From positions 1-6,193 of the forward strand of contig JAKBSX010000191.1 in the NCBI GenBank assembly GCA_021844725.1: 6,193 nt of DNA, written 5' to 3'. The notes below the pieces were generated by a model. That model saw only the letters and a program-made list of their open reading frames with translations, was not told the DNA's origin and ran no database searches. The stretch's first letter is position 1. The number at the start of each line of letters is the position of its first letter. Of this stretch, positions 1 to 6,193 are shown piece by piece. Both the position numbers and the translations under genes were made by a program. This stretch comes from Actinomycetes bacterium (lineage in GTDB: Bacteria > Actinomycetota > Acidimicrobiia > Acidimicrobiales > Acidimicrobiaceae).

Positions 1-122
1 GTGGGTTGATGCTGAGTGGGCATCCGGTTGCCAACGGGCATTCCAGGGTATTGCCCACCAGCCTGCTGCTGTTGCTGGAGATTTTGATAATAGGCCATTT
101 GCTGCTGTTGCTCATTTGTCAT
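1..122 (-). repeat. Inverted copy of the mcmA 3' coding end (left arm)
   Basis: Read on the minus strand, these 122 bases are identical, base for base by eye, to 2689-2810 in the last exon of the MADS-box gene. Identity stops sharply at 122/123 and continues to the left window edge, so the arm may extend further left. It encodes the glutamine-rich tail, about residues 178-217 of the MADS protein, in the opposite orientation. No MADS-domain sequence accompanies it inside the window. On the minus strand the same reading frame stays open upstream of the copy to about position 176, where a TAG closes it. This could be a gene fragment, the last exon of a rearranged gene that continues leftwards, or an assembly artefact. 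Confidence 0.95.
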
Positions 123-1600
123 TGACTCATTAGTATTATGGCCATCATCATCCGACAACTTGGCCAATTGAATATACTAACATGCGGTAACTCGAAATTT
201 GGGAATTTGGAGTATACGTATGAGCTTAGTCGAAATATATTTCTCTCAGCCAACGAAACCGTCTCAGTCGCCTTGATGAAATAGTAAGAAGTGGAGTTTT
301 AATTGAAAGGTGTCTCAGCAGTTACAGCACCCCCTACGTATTTAGCTCAATCTGGTGGTTGTCTTGATTATGGAGACGCGCACTGTTTCTTCCTGGAGAT
401 AAGGCTGAAAGAATGAAAGAAAACGGTTGGAGCGTCATTGACGAAAGTTGTGACCCCTGCCCAAGTTCGCACGAGGGACTCGGCTTTCAGAATCCAGCCA
501 GCCCTAGCCGACTTGGTGCGTCTCGTGCTGGCCTTTGTGAAGATGCAGGGTAGAATGACAATGATACCGACTAGAGGTTTATTGGCATGGATATTGCCGA
601 TATGGCTGGTAATTATTGGATCAACTATCGCTGCCTATATCCTATAGTGGTGTGGATTTCGATTTTCAGGGTTCACAAGACTCAGGAGTCAGGAGCAGTC
701 ATTTGAAGTTTGTCCTTTCGTCTAGACTCGAGTCCGTTTTGTCGATCTAAATCAATCATGGGAGGTTTGCTAGGGGCTGCACTTGCCAAGTCCGTGAATA
801 CTGACAATGCATTGTACTCCGTACGACCAGTTCATTCAGCTGCTGGCCAACGACTCCCTTTCTGCGCGATTGCGAGACAGCGGAAAGAGGATATCACCTC
901 CCGAAGCAAGGTACTTCTGTCCCCAACAGTGAGCCGTTGTGATCCAGATGCGCTGGCCAGCCTCTGCATTCCTTACCCACTGATCACCTCTGTTCGTTGA
1001 TTAGGCTAGAGATGCGTGATTCCAAGTGGTGGGCTTGAGGAGGTTGGTATGCTGGGACTCCACAGGTTACATGCTATTCTGGTCCAGTTGCGGACGAGAC
1101 CGTGTCCGTGTTCGGTGAAGACTGAAGACAGTTTCAGCCGTCCAGTAGTTCAGAAAGACATGCTTGGAGAGTCGTTCCCCCCTCTGGCCCCAATGTCCAG
1201 AGTATCCTCCAGGCATGTCTTTGGGCTTTGGGGACTTCTGGAGCGATGGACAGGCGGGCTGGACGAGGGCGTTGGCCGTCGGACGGAGTACCGGTAATAT
1301 TACGCGGTATTGGTGGGGAATGGGCGACTGGCAAATCACGACTCCAATACCTCACTGGACTGATCCAATAATGCGCGCTGCCAAGAGGAGATTGTCCCCA
1401 CTAGAAGGTCTGGACAAACTTAGTACCGGCCGGATTCCAGCCGTGCACTTGTCACCACTGCGACTCTTGCTTCCTGATTCGAGCTTTTATGAGGGGGAGG
1501 AAGGAAAATCTGGAGCTGGACGAAGGGGGTCTCTGGGTAACTCGTCCTCTAACTCTAGGGAACGTAGTGTCAAGGAAATTGGTCGCTAGTGAAGGCGAGG
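123..1600. other. Stretch without a recognisable gene
   Basis: I see no convincing gene here on either strand. The longer open frames starting at 438, 710, 1016 and 1164 (plus) all begin with TTG or GTG rather than ATG and encode nothing I recognise. The right part (about 1000-1600) looks richer in G and C than the left part, which by itself lengthens chance open frames. CCAAT pentamers occur on the plus strand at 1343-1347 and 1364-1368, and in inverted form (ATTGG) near 1309 and at 1578-1582, as would suit a promoter bound by the CCAAT-binding complex. The most economical reading is upstream regulatory DNA of the MADS-box gene, joined on its left to a rearranged or artefactual end. A non-coding transcript cannot be excluded. 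Confidence 0.6.
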
Positions 1601-1920
1601 CAACCAAGTTGGGGGAGAGTGACAAGCGGTGGGGCAGTCACGTACGGTAAGGCACACGTGAGACACCGCCTTCCTCTCTGCACCGGCACTTTGCCTTCTT
1701 CGACCAACTTCCCAGCTCTCCCCGTTTCCCTCTTTCTCTCGTCCTGAACCCAAACCCTGCGAAGCCAAACGCGTTACTCGATTTGGTCATCCTCCCTTCC
1801 CCTCAAAAGCATCATTCCTCTTTGGGCATTTGTCTTCAAGTCCCCCAGATCCTTCCTTTTATTATTTGACGACTCGATCCGAACAATTCTTCTCGTCGCC
1901 TCCTCCATTTAAATTCAATC
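1600..1920 (+). promoter_or_regulatory. CT-rich promoter/leader of mcmA
   Basis: From about 1670 to the start codon the plus strand is strongly pyrimidine-rich, with repeated CTTCC, CCCTC and TTTCTCTC tracts, the usual look of a filamentous-fungal core promoter and 5' leader without a clear TATA box. No ATG occurs between about 1490 and the start at 1921, so the leader carries no uORF wherever transcription begins in it. A CACGTG E-box lies at 1655-1660, a potential site for bHLH factors. A palindromic ATTTAAAT is at 1907-1914, just before the start codon. The start itself has A at -3 and G at +4, a favourable context. The transcription start cannot be placed from sequence alone. Confidence 0.6.
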
Positions 1921-2817
1921 ATGGCCGACATCACCGCTGTTGGTGAGGAGAACCCTTCGCCCACTCAGGACGAGCTGCAACAGGCCGCCGGTAACGGCGC
2001 CGCTGACAACCGCGGTACCAAGCGCTCTCGCATGAGCGCCGACGACGACGATGATGACGAGGATAAGCCCGGTCGCGAGCGCAGAAAGATTGAGATCAAG
2101 TTCATCCAGGATAAGTCGCGTCGCCACATTACGTTCTCCAAGCGGAAGGCGGGTATCATGAAGAAGGTGCGTACATCCGCGTCTCGAGTACCAGCCTCAC
2201 AACATCTGCTTTGCAGCTCCCTGCATTGCGATATCTACCATTTATCTTGTCCCTTTTATTCAAATACATCGTCATCTTTATTCCTTTACCGCGAGAACGT
2301 GTATTGTTGGATTCCCACTGACATGTCGATGCGGTCGCGTAACAGGCATACGAACTCTCCGTCCTTACTGGAACCCAAGTCCTTCTCCTGGTCGTGTCCG
2401 AGACTGGTCTCGTCTACACTTTCACAACTCCCAAGCTGCAGCCATTGGTGACGAAGCCCGAAGGAAAGAACCTTATCCAGGTGAGTCTTTGCCCAGGCCG
2501 ACTTTCTTCGCACGAGACTGACGTCCCCTGAACCCTAGGCCTGCCTCAACGCTCCCGACCCCACTGCCAACGAAAATGGCGTCGATGCCCCCGATGTTCC
2601 TGCTGAGACTCCCGAAGATGTGAGCCACAGCAACGTCAATGCCCAGCAGTCGAGTATCCCTCGACCTGCGGGTATGCACCCAGGCTACATGACAAATGAG
2701 CAACAGCAGCAAATGGCCTATTATCAAAATCTCCAGCAACAGCAGCAGGCTGGTGGGCAATACCCTGGAATGCCCGTTGGCAACCGGATGCCCACTCAGC
2801 ATCAACCCACTGCGTAA
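1921..2817 (+). CDS. mcmA: Mcm1/SRF-type MADS-box transcription factor, three exons
   Basis: Proposed exons are 1921-2166, 2346-2480 and 2539-2817, all joined in phase 0, giving 219 residues. Residues 1-50 form a variable N-terminus ending in an acidic run of Asp/Glu (about 41-48). The SRF-type MADS domain follows (about 51-127): it has the DNA-binding stretch RRKIEIKFIQDKSRRHITF, the SKRKAGIMKK helix, and after intron 1 the dimerisation core with LSVLTGTQVLLLVVSETG. The C-terminus (128-219) is low in complexity, with glutamine runs at about 181-184 and 193-197. Length and layout fit Aspergillus McmA. Mcm1 proteins bind CC(A/T)-rich P-box sites in the nucleus as dimers and act with partners such as Ste12 or alpha-box mating factors in cell cycle, mating and development; these roles are known of the family and not visible here. 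The last part of the coding sequence is duplicated in inverted orientation at 1-122. Confidence 0.95.
2167..2345 (+). other. mcmA intron 1
   Basis: The donor is GTGCGT and the acceptor AACAG. A CTGAC branch-like motif lies about 25 bases before the acceptor. Splicing restores the conserved MADS sequence KK|AYELSVLTG. At 179 nt it is long for this kind of fungus, and it holds no stop in the exon 1 frame. Because 179 is not a multiple of three, retention would shift exon 2 out of frame and end translation at 2449-2451 after 176 residues, with the second half of the MADS domain lost. Confidence 0.93.
2481..2538 (+). other. mcmA intron 2
   Basis: This is a 58-nt intron with donor GTGAGT, a CTGAC branch motif at 2518-2522 and acceptor CCTAG. 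Removing it joins NLIQ to ACLNAP, the conserved end of the SRF-type extension in fungal Mcm1 proteins. Confidence 0.93.
2689..2810 (+). repeat. Inverted repeat, right arm (inside mcmA exon 3)
   Basis: This is the sense copy of the 122-bp perfect inverted repeat whose other arm is 1-122. It starts exactly at an in-frame ATG (Met178) and ends seven bases before the end of the TAA stop codon; how far homology goes past 2810 cannot be seen because the other arm runs off the window. The segment includes two CAA/CAG runs. About 2.57 kb separates the two arms. Confidence 0.95.
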
Positions 2818-3472
2818 ACTTACGCATGTGTAGCCACCCAGAGAAATGGAGAAGCTTAGATTGCGTTGCAATCCATATAGCTTCTTCTCGCGCAATCGCG
2901 CACTCTCTTGGCCCTATCTTGATACCCAGCGAATCCACGATTGTTTACCCTAAATCCGGTCTTCGTTGTATAACAAACCTACGCAAGACAATAACCTTTC
3001 CTCATAACCTAACCTGTGTATATCCTGAGCCGCCTGGCTCTGAATGTTGCAGGACGCTAAATACTCAATTCCGGCGTTTGGCAATATTTTTTTTTTTCCC
3101 TCTGCTATCTATCCCGTTTAATGACGTCGCCCTCTCCCCTCTTTTCCCTCGCGAAAATGGTCAAAAATCCCAGAAAAAAAGAAAATAGAGAAAGAAACAT
3201 GAGCGCCCGGGATGGTGATTGATCGATGCAGGCTATGTGCAACCTTGACCTGAATCTCGATATTATTATTTGATCTTACTGTCCGTCACCTCATAATCAT
3301 TTCCTAGACGAGGGGGAAGATGCGGTGTTTCTGGTGCCTTTTCGTCTTGATTTATTCTCATATTACTTAACGGCGAACGTGGTTGTCTTTGATTCAATAG
3401 TCTGCGGCTTGTCGTGCTCTTTATTTCCTAACCTATCTCTGTTCTCTTATCTTTCTCGATTTCCCCTATGCG
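2818..3472 (+). other. mcmA 3' UTR and downstream intergenic DNA
   Basis: No gene is recognised. The first part is probably mcmA 3' UTR. An 11-base T run lies at 3087-3097, followed by a CT-rich tract and then an A-rich one near 3172-3200. A 120-codon ATG frame starts at 2826, nine bases after the mcmA stop, but its composition (a phenylalanine run from the T tract, a lysine-rich end from the A tract) points to chance. From about 3400 to 3472 the plus strand becomes pyrimidine-rich, like a leader, just before the ATG at 3473. Confidence 0.5.
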
Positions 3473-3718
3473 ATGAGTGATTGCCTTCCTCCCAAGATGA
3501 TTGTCTTCCTCGATACAATACTGGCTTGCGGGCAAGTGGAGAATAATAGCTCAGGCAGCAGGAGACACTCGTGGAGAGAGGCAAATGGCTCTGCTCAAAG
3601 TTGTTTTGGGAGTGTCCGATATGATAAATACGTCATGTATGGTATGGAGAAAATTGGACTTTCCTTGACTACTCTTACAAATGCAACTCTTAAAGAAATA
3701 CATATGATTCTATATTGA
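3473..3718 (+). CDS. Possible small ORF, unrecognised (81 codons)
   Basis: This frame starts with a true ATG and is preceded by about 70 bases rich in C and T, similar to fungal 5' leaders. AATAAA motifs follow on the same strand at 3890-3895 and 3939-3944. The 81-residue product has no signal peptide, membrane segment or family motif that I recognise. Its codons are not obviously selected, and the frame may be chance within a long mcmA 3' UTR or within the region beyond the transporter's 3' end. I list it because leader-like DNA, an ATG and downstream AATAAA motifs occur in the right order; expression or conservation evidence would be needed to accept it. Confidence 0.15.
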   Translation: MSDCLPPKMIVFLDTILACGQVENNSSGSRRHSWREANGSAQSCFGSVRYDKYVMYGMEKIGLSLTTLTNATLKEIHMILY

Positions 3719-4010
3719 CTGAATGGGTATTATAAAGCTCTTCAACAGCCCGTACTCAGCAGCATCTCTGAGGCCAATTCTTCCCACTCCCAAAGAGGTA
3801 GATATATCGGGTATATAGTGTAGATAAAGCATAGGAAGAAAGCGGAAGGCATAAAGCAGAATATATAGGGAAATGCCACGATGTTTGATAATAAATTCAT
3901 GGAGTACTATACATATCTTGTGTTTCTGTATTCAGAACAATAAAGGGCGAAAGGCGGAGACTGCGCCAGGTCAGATCGGACATGTAGGGTCCACGACTCC
4001 ACGGTAGGTG
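3719..4010. terminator. Convergent 3' ends, AT-rich with poly(A)-like motifs
   Basis: This AT-rich stretch lies directly beyond the transporter stop codon on the minus strand. On the plus strand it has two AATAAA motifs (3890-3895 and 3939-3944) and several TATATA-like stretches (about 3800-3870). The nearest minus-strand AATAAA motifs are distant, at 3420-3425 and 3351-3356. Transcripts from the two strands could therefore overlap here. Fungal poly(A) signals are degenerate, so no cleavage site can be fixed. Confidence 0.35.
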
Positions 4011-6003
4011 TTACTGGTCTGGCGCATGCCTGTTGATTGGGTTTGCTTCCGGGTCGGGTGGTTCTCGTTCACGGGCTAGCGGCTCCTCTCGCTCTTGCCT
4101 TCTCTGACTACTAGTCCCGGTTAGACGAGCTAGGTACTGTATACCTGTTCGCCAAACCCCTAGGGCGTTCCTCGAGCCTGCGAGGAGACGGTCTCGGGCG
4201 GTGTCCGAGTACTGCGGTTGATCTGATTCTTGAGGAATTAGTGGATTATGTGAAGTGTCGAAGGAAGTCCCGTATCCGGTGGAGGCGGGTTGTTGGTCTC
4301 TATTATTAGCAGCTGCGGGTTGGACTGGTGTTCGCCGTTTGGGGAGGAGAAGGGCATGCTCGGTGCCCGAAAGGGATGTTCTTCTCGGTTTGTTGCGAGC
4401 CTCGTGAACAGAGTGGGGAGTCCGACGTGGGCCCCAGCCCGATGGGAGACGGGGCGCGTTGCTTTTGCTCCGCGGGCGGTTTTGGATTGGGTCGACTGAG
4501 AACCTGGTGAGGAGGGACGATCGTGCACCCGTGTCATTTGTTGCCTCCACGTCAGAGTCATCCAACTCGGCCCAGATGGAAGTTGGATCCATGTTGGAGG
4601 AGGCGGAGGCTCGTTTGGACATTGTTGAGTATAGTGGGAGACTAGGTGCTCGCTGGCGGTGGTATTCATGGAAGGTGTTGGTTGAGCGAAGCAAGGGTTC
4701 TCGTTCTCCGAGGCGGTTCTCTTCATCCTCTAGTTCCAGCCTGAGAGGAGATTCTGTGTTTTCGTCAATAGCGGCCATTCCGGGCCCTATGGCCGTTTGG
4801 GATGGACCGGCGGATGCTATGGGTGCATGGCTGTCAACGTCCTCTAATCGCCAAGATAGGCAGAGGACACCGGCCAGAAGGACTACTGTACCTAAGGCGA
4901 TGAGTCCGGCATGGAAGCCCGTGAGCCGGGACATTTGGCGAAAGTATATTAGACCGTCTAAGATGGCGATGATGTTGTAAATGCAGAAGACAAACGGGTA
5001 GAGAACACTGGTACTGCAAAGCTTCAAACCTCGATGAAGGTAATACAATTGCAGGAGAGCAAGTCCGATCATAGAAAGCAGAATTATCCACGACTGCCAG
5101 CGATTGAATTGATTATGGCGATCCACGATTGTCCGGACGAGTAACTCCACGGCCGACTTGGCTAAGAGCAGCGAGTGGGCAGAGAGAATGCCGCTTATCA
5201 ACCCGTAACATAACCCACGTATGAGACGGACACGGCTATGCGTGATATTCAGGTGTGGTGTATACGAATTTCGGAGTATAGGGTGTTTCGATCGAGGGGA
5301 AGTGATGGCTTTGAGGAGTTTCGATCCGGCGAAAATGACTACTGACAACACAGTTGTCGCGGCCACCCAGAGGATAAAGCCCCAGCCACGGAGAAGCTCG
5401 AGGAGTTGATCAAGGGTGTGCGCTGGCTCTCCGATAGCACCAAAGACCGCGATCAGAATTGCGCCGCCACACACCAGAAGGGTACCGATCAATGAGTATC
5501 GAGTGAAGGCTTCTCCGAGGATCAACGTAGCAAAAATGGTATTGAAGACGAGGCCCGACTGTTGGAAGGAATTTAGTTAAGCTTAGCATTTGGGGAATTC
5601 GGGTCACTGACTGCTTGAAGCGTCGAAAGCACAGGAAGCGGAAGTGTTGTGATCTGGATTGTACTCCCGACGATGTTTGAAACAACAAACATGAACATTC
5701 CCAGCTGCACGAAGTCAGCGTGCTGTAACTAGCAAAAGGCTTCACTGCTCATTCATACCTGCCATCGCCGCCGCTTGTAGGGAGGTCTCCGTGATTCGTA
5801 TGGGTGTTTTCCATCTTCAAGAATATGCGACTTGCGCTGGAGGGTCAGTCCGATCGCTTGGAGGCTAGTCGAGATCAACCCGACAAGAACCCCGATCTGA
5901 ATAATGAAATCGCATTAGCCATTGAAAGATAATAGATATTGTATTCCAATATAGAACCTACCGCGACACTCCCCTGCGGCGACAGGCCACCAAGATTGCC
6001 CAT
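4011..6003 (-). CDS. NIPA-type (DUF803) magnesium transporter, four exons
   Basis: Exons on the minus strand are 6003-5962, 5896-5759, 5704-5612 and 5558-4011, all in phase 0, giving 606 residues. The ATG at 6003 is the first in-frame Met after an in-frame TGA at 6018-6016. About nine hydrophobic segments follow (near 15-34, 61-80, 84-106, 113-134, 149-169, 205-232, 245-268, 275-297, 305-327), as in the NIPA family within the drug/metabolite-transporter fold. Conserved fungal stretches include STSLQAIGLTLQRKSH, RRPPYKRRRWQ and FGAIGEPAHTLDQLLELL. Family members move Mg2+ and are reported at plasma-membrane or endosomal sites; substrate and location here are inferred. Residues from about 330 to the end form a long hydrophilic tail rich in Ser, Arg, Pro and acidic residues, with an acidic dileucine-like EREPLL near residue 376, a possible sorting signal. 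Animal NIPA proteins lack so long a tail. The gene converges on mcmA, with 1193 bases between stop codons. Confidence 0.92.
5559..5611 (-). other. Transporter intron 3
   Basis: This 53-nt intron has the less common donor GTCAGT, with CTTAAC/ACTAA branch-like motifs and acceptor AACAG. Splicing gives LSTLQA|SGLVFNT, which keeps the third membrane segment intact. Confidence 0.9.
5705..5758 (-). other. Transporter intron 2
   Basis: This 54-nt intron has donor GTATGA, a GCTGAC branch motif and acceptor GTGCAG. Splicing gives the conserved RRRWQ|LGMFMF junction before the second membrane segment. Confidence 0.9.
5897..5961 (-). other. Transporter intron 1
   Basis: This 65-nt intron has donor GTAGGT, a GGCTAAT branch-like motif and acceptor TTCAG. 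It joins a 14-residue first exon to the conserved first membrane segment (IGVLVGLISTS). Confidence 0.88.
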
Positions 6004-6023
6004 CACGGGGTATCCTCATGCAT
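6003..6023 (-). promoter_or_regulatory. uORF 2 whose stop overlaps the main start (6 codons)
   Basis: ATG at 6023-6021 opens a six-codon frame, MHEDTP, ending in TGA at 6005-6003. The final A of this stop is the first base of the transporter ATG, giving TGATG. Such an arrangement can couple termination to re-initiation, or block access to the main start. The context is weak (C at -3). It lies so close to the coding region that it is likely to be in the transcript. Confidence 0.5.
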
Positions 6024-6193
6024 TGGATACAGAGTGGGGAGAGGACTAAATTCGGGCACCGCACGGCATCAGACAGAACGAGTGAAGAGATGGCGAGGAG
6101 GGTTGGCCATGTTGGTATAATGTAGAGCTTCTAAGTTGCAAAGGATAAGAGGAACGAGAGTATGGAGAGCGAGAGACCAAGGAGATGGGGAGG
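6024..6193 (-). promoter_or_regulatory. Transporter promoter/leader region
   Basis: Read on the minus strand, the region begins with a CT-rich stretch (6193 to about 6140) of the type common in fungal promoters and leaders, followed by uORF 1 and a second CT-rich stretch (about 6105-6035). There is no clear TATA box; an ATTATA motif lies just before uORF 1. The window ends here, so upstream control elements are not visible. Confidence 0.45.
6069..6110 (-). promoter_or_regulatory. uORF 1 in the transporter leader (13 codons)
   Basis: An ATG at 6110-6108 with A at -3 and G at +4 (CAACATGG) opens a 13-codon frame, MANPPRHLFTRSV, ended by TGA at 6071-6069, 65 bases before the main ATG. If the transcript starts upstream of it, the strong context predicts that many ribosomes would initiate here, so the main protein would depend on leaky scanning or re-initiation. 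The transcription start is unknown; a start downstream of 6108 would leave this uORF out. Confidence 0.45.

Noticed and set aside
271..410. TGATGAAA and CTGA motifs resembling C/D snoRNA boxes
   Set aside because: The boxes are about 130 bases apart, without terminal stem or inner C'/D' boxes, so a snoRNA is not supported.
438..647. Plus-strand open frame of 69 codons ending in a hydrophobic, membrane-like segment
   Set aside because: It starts with TTG, the only ATGs are internal, and it matches no family I know. One hydrophobic stretch in a short frame is common by chance.
710..1000. Plus-strand open frame of 96 codons
   Set aside because: It starts with TTG and has no recognisable domain, no splice structure and no clear leader.
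1164..1589. Plus-strand open frame of 141 codons upstream of mcmA, with overlapping frames on both strands
   Set aside because: It starts with TTG, lies in GC-richer DNA where stops are rarer, and has low-complexity Gly/Ser/Arg content at its end. Overlapping frames of similar length on the other strand suggest composition rather than coding.
2473..2938. Minus-strand open frames opposite mcmA exon 3
   Set aside because: They are shadows of the spliced MADS-box gene, whose sense product is clearly recognisable.
2945..2962. CCTAAATCCGG, reminiscent of an Mcm1 P-box, downstream of mcmA
   Set aside because: It does not fit the CC(N)6GG spacing of the core site and lies in the 3' region, so autoregulation is not supported.
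2826..3188. 120-codon ATG frame directly after the mcmA stop
   Set aside because: Its product contains runs created by the T and A tracts and resembles no protein family; it is more likely 3' UTR.
3477..3511. Imperfect direct repeat (GTGATTGCCTTCCTC / ATGATTGTCTTCCTC)
   Set aside because: Two copies of 15 bases with two mismatches in a pyrimidine-rich area are easily chance.
4238..4980. Open frames on both strands overlapping the transporter tail
   Set aside because: They are out-of-frame shadows of exon 4, whose reading frame is continuous from the conserved membrane segments to the TAA at 4013-4011.

Overview
The window looks like nuclear DNA of a filamentous ascomycete, most likely a member of the Eurotiales (Aspergillus/Penicillium type). 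The evidence is short GT-AG introns of 53-65 nt with CTAAT/CTGAC-like branch sites, pyrimidine-rich leaders before start codons, and two proteins of fungal type. This assignment rests on recognition of the proteins, not on a database search.

Layout. Positions 1-122 are a perfect inverted copy of the 3' coding part of the MADS-box gene further right (2689-2810), cut by the left edge of the window. Positions 123 to about 1600 hold no gene I can recognise; all longer open frames there begin with TTG or GTG, so they do not look like eukaryotic genes. About 1600-1920 is the CT-rich, ATG-free promoter and leader of the MADS-box gene. Positions 1921-2817 (+) are a complete three-exon gene of 219 codons for an Mcm1/SRF-type MADS-box transcription factor (mcmA/MCM1 orthologue). 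Positions 2818-4010 are a convergent intergenic stretch with 3' UTR material, a T run, and one weak 81-codon ATG frame. Positions 6003-4011 (-) are a complete four-exon gene for a NIPA-type (DUF803) magnesium transporter of 606 residues, with nine membrane segments and a disordered tail of about 280 residues. The last 190 bases hold its leader, which contains several upstream ATGs, among them a 13-codon uORF in strong context and a 6-codon uORF whose stop overlaps the main start (TGATG).

The two genes are convergent and have no evident shared function: one is a global nuclear regulator, the other a membrane transporter. The point that most deserves a second look is the identical 122-bp inverted duplication of the glutamine-rich mcmA tail, which is either a recent rearrangement (possibly placing an mcmA-derived exon on the minus strand) or an assembly/chimera artefact. 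I found no mobile element, CRISPR array, tRNA or rRNA, and no convincing new multi-gene system.
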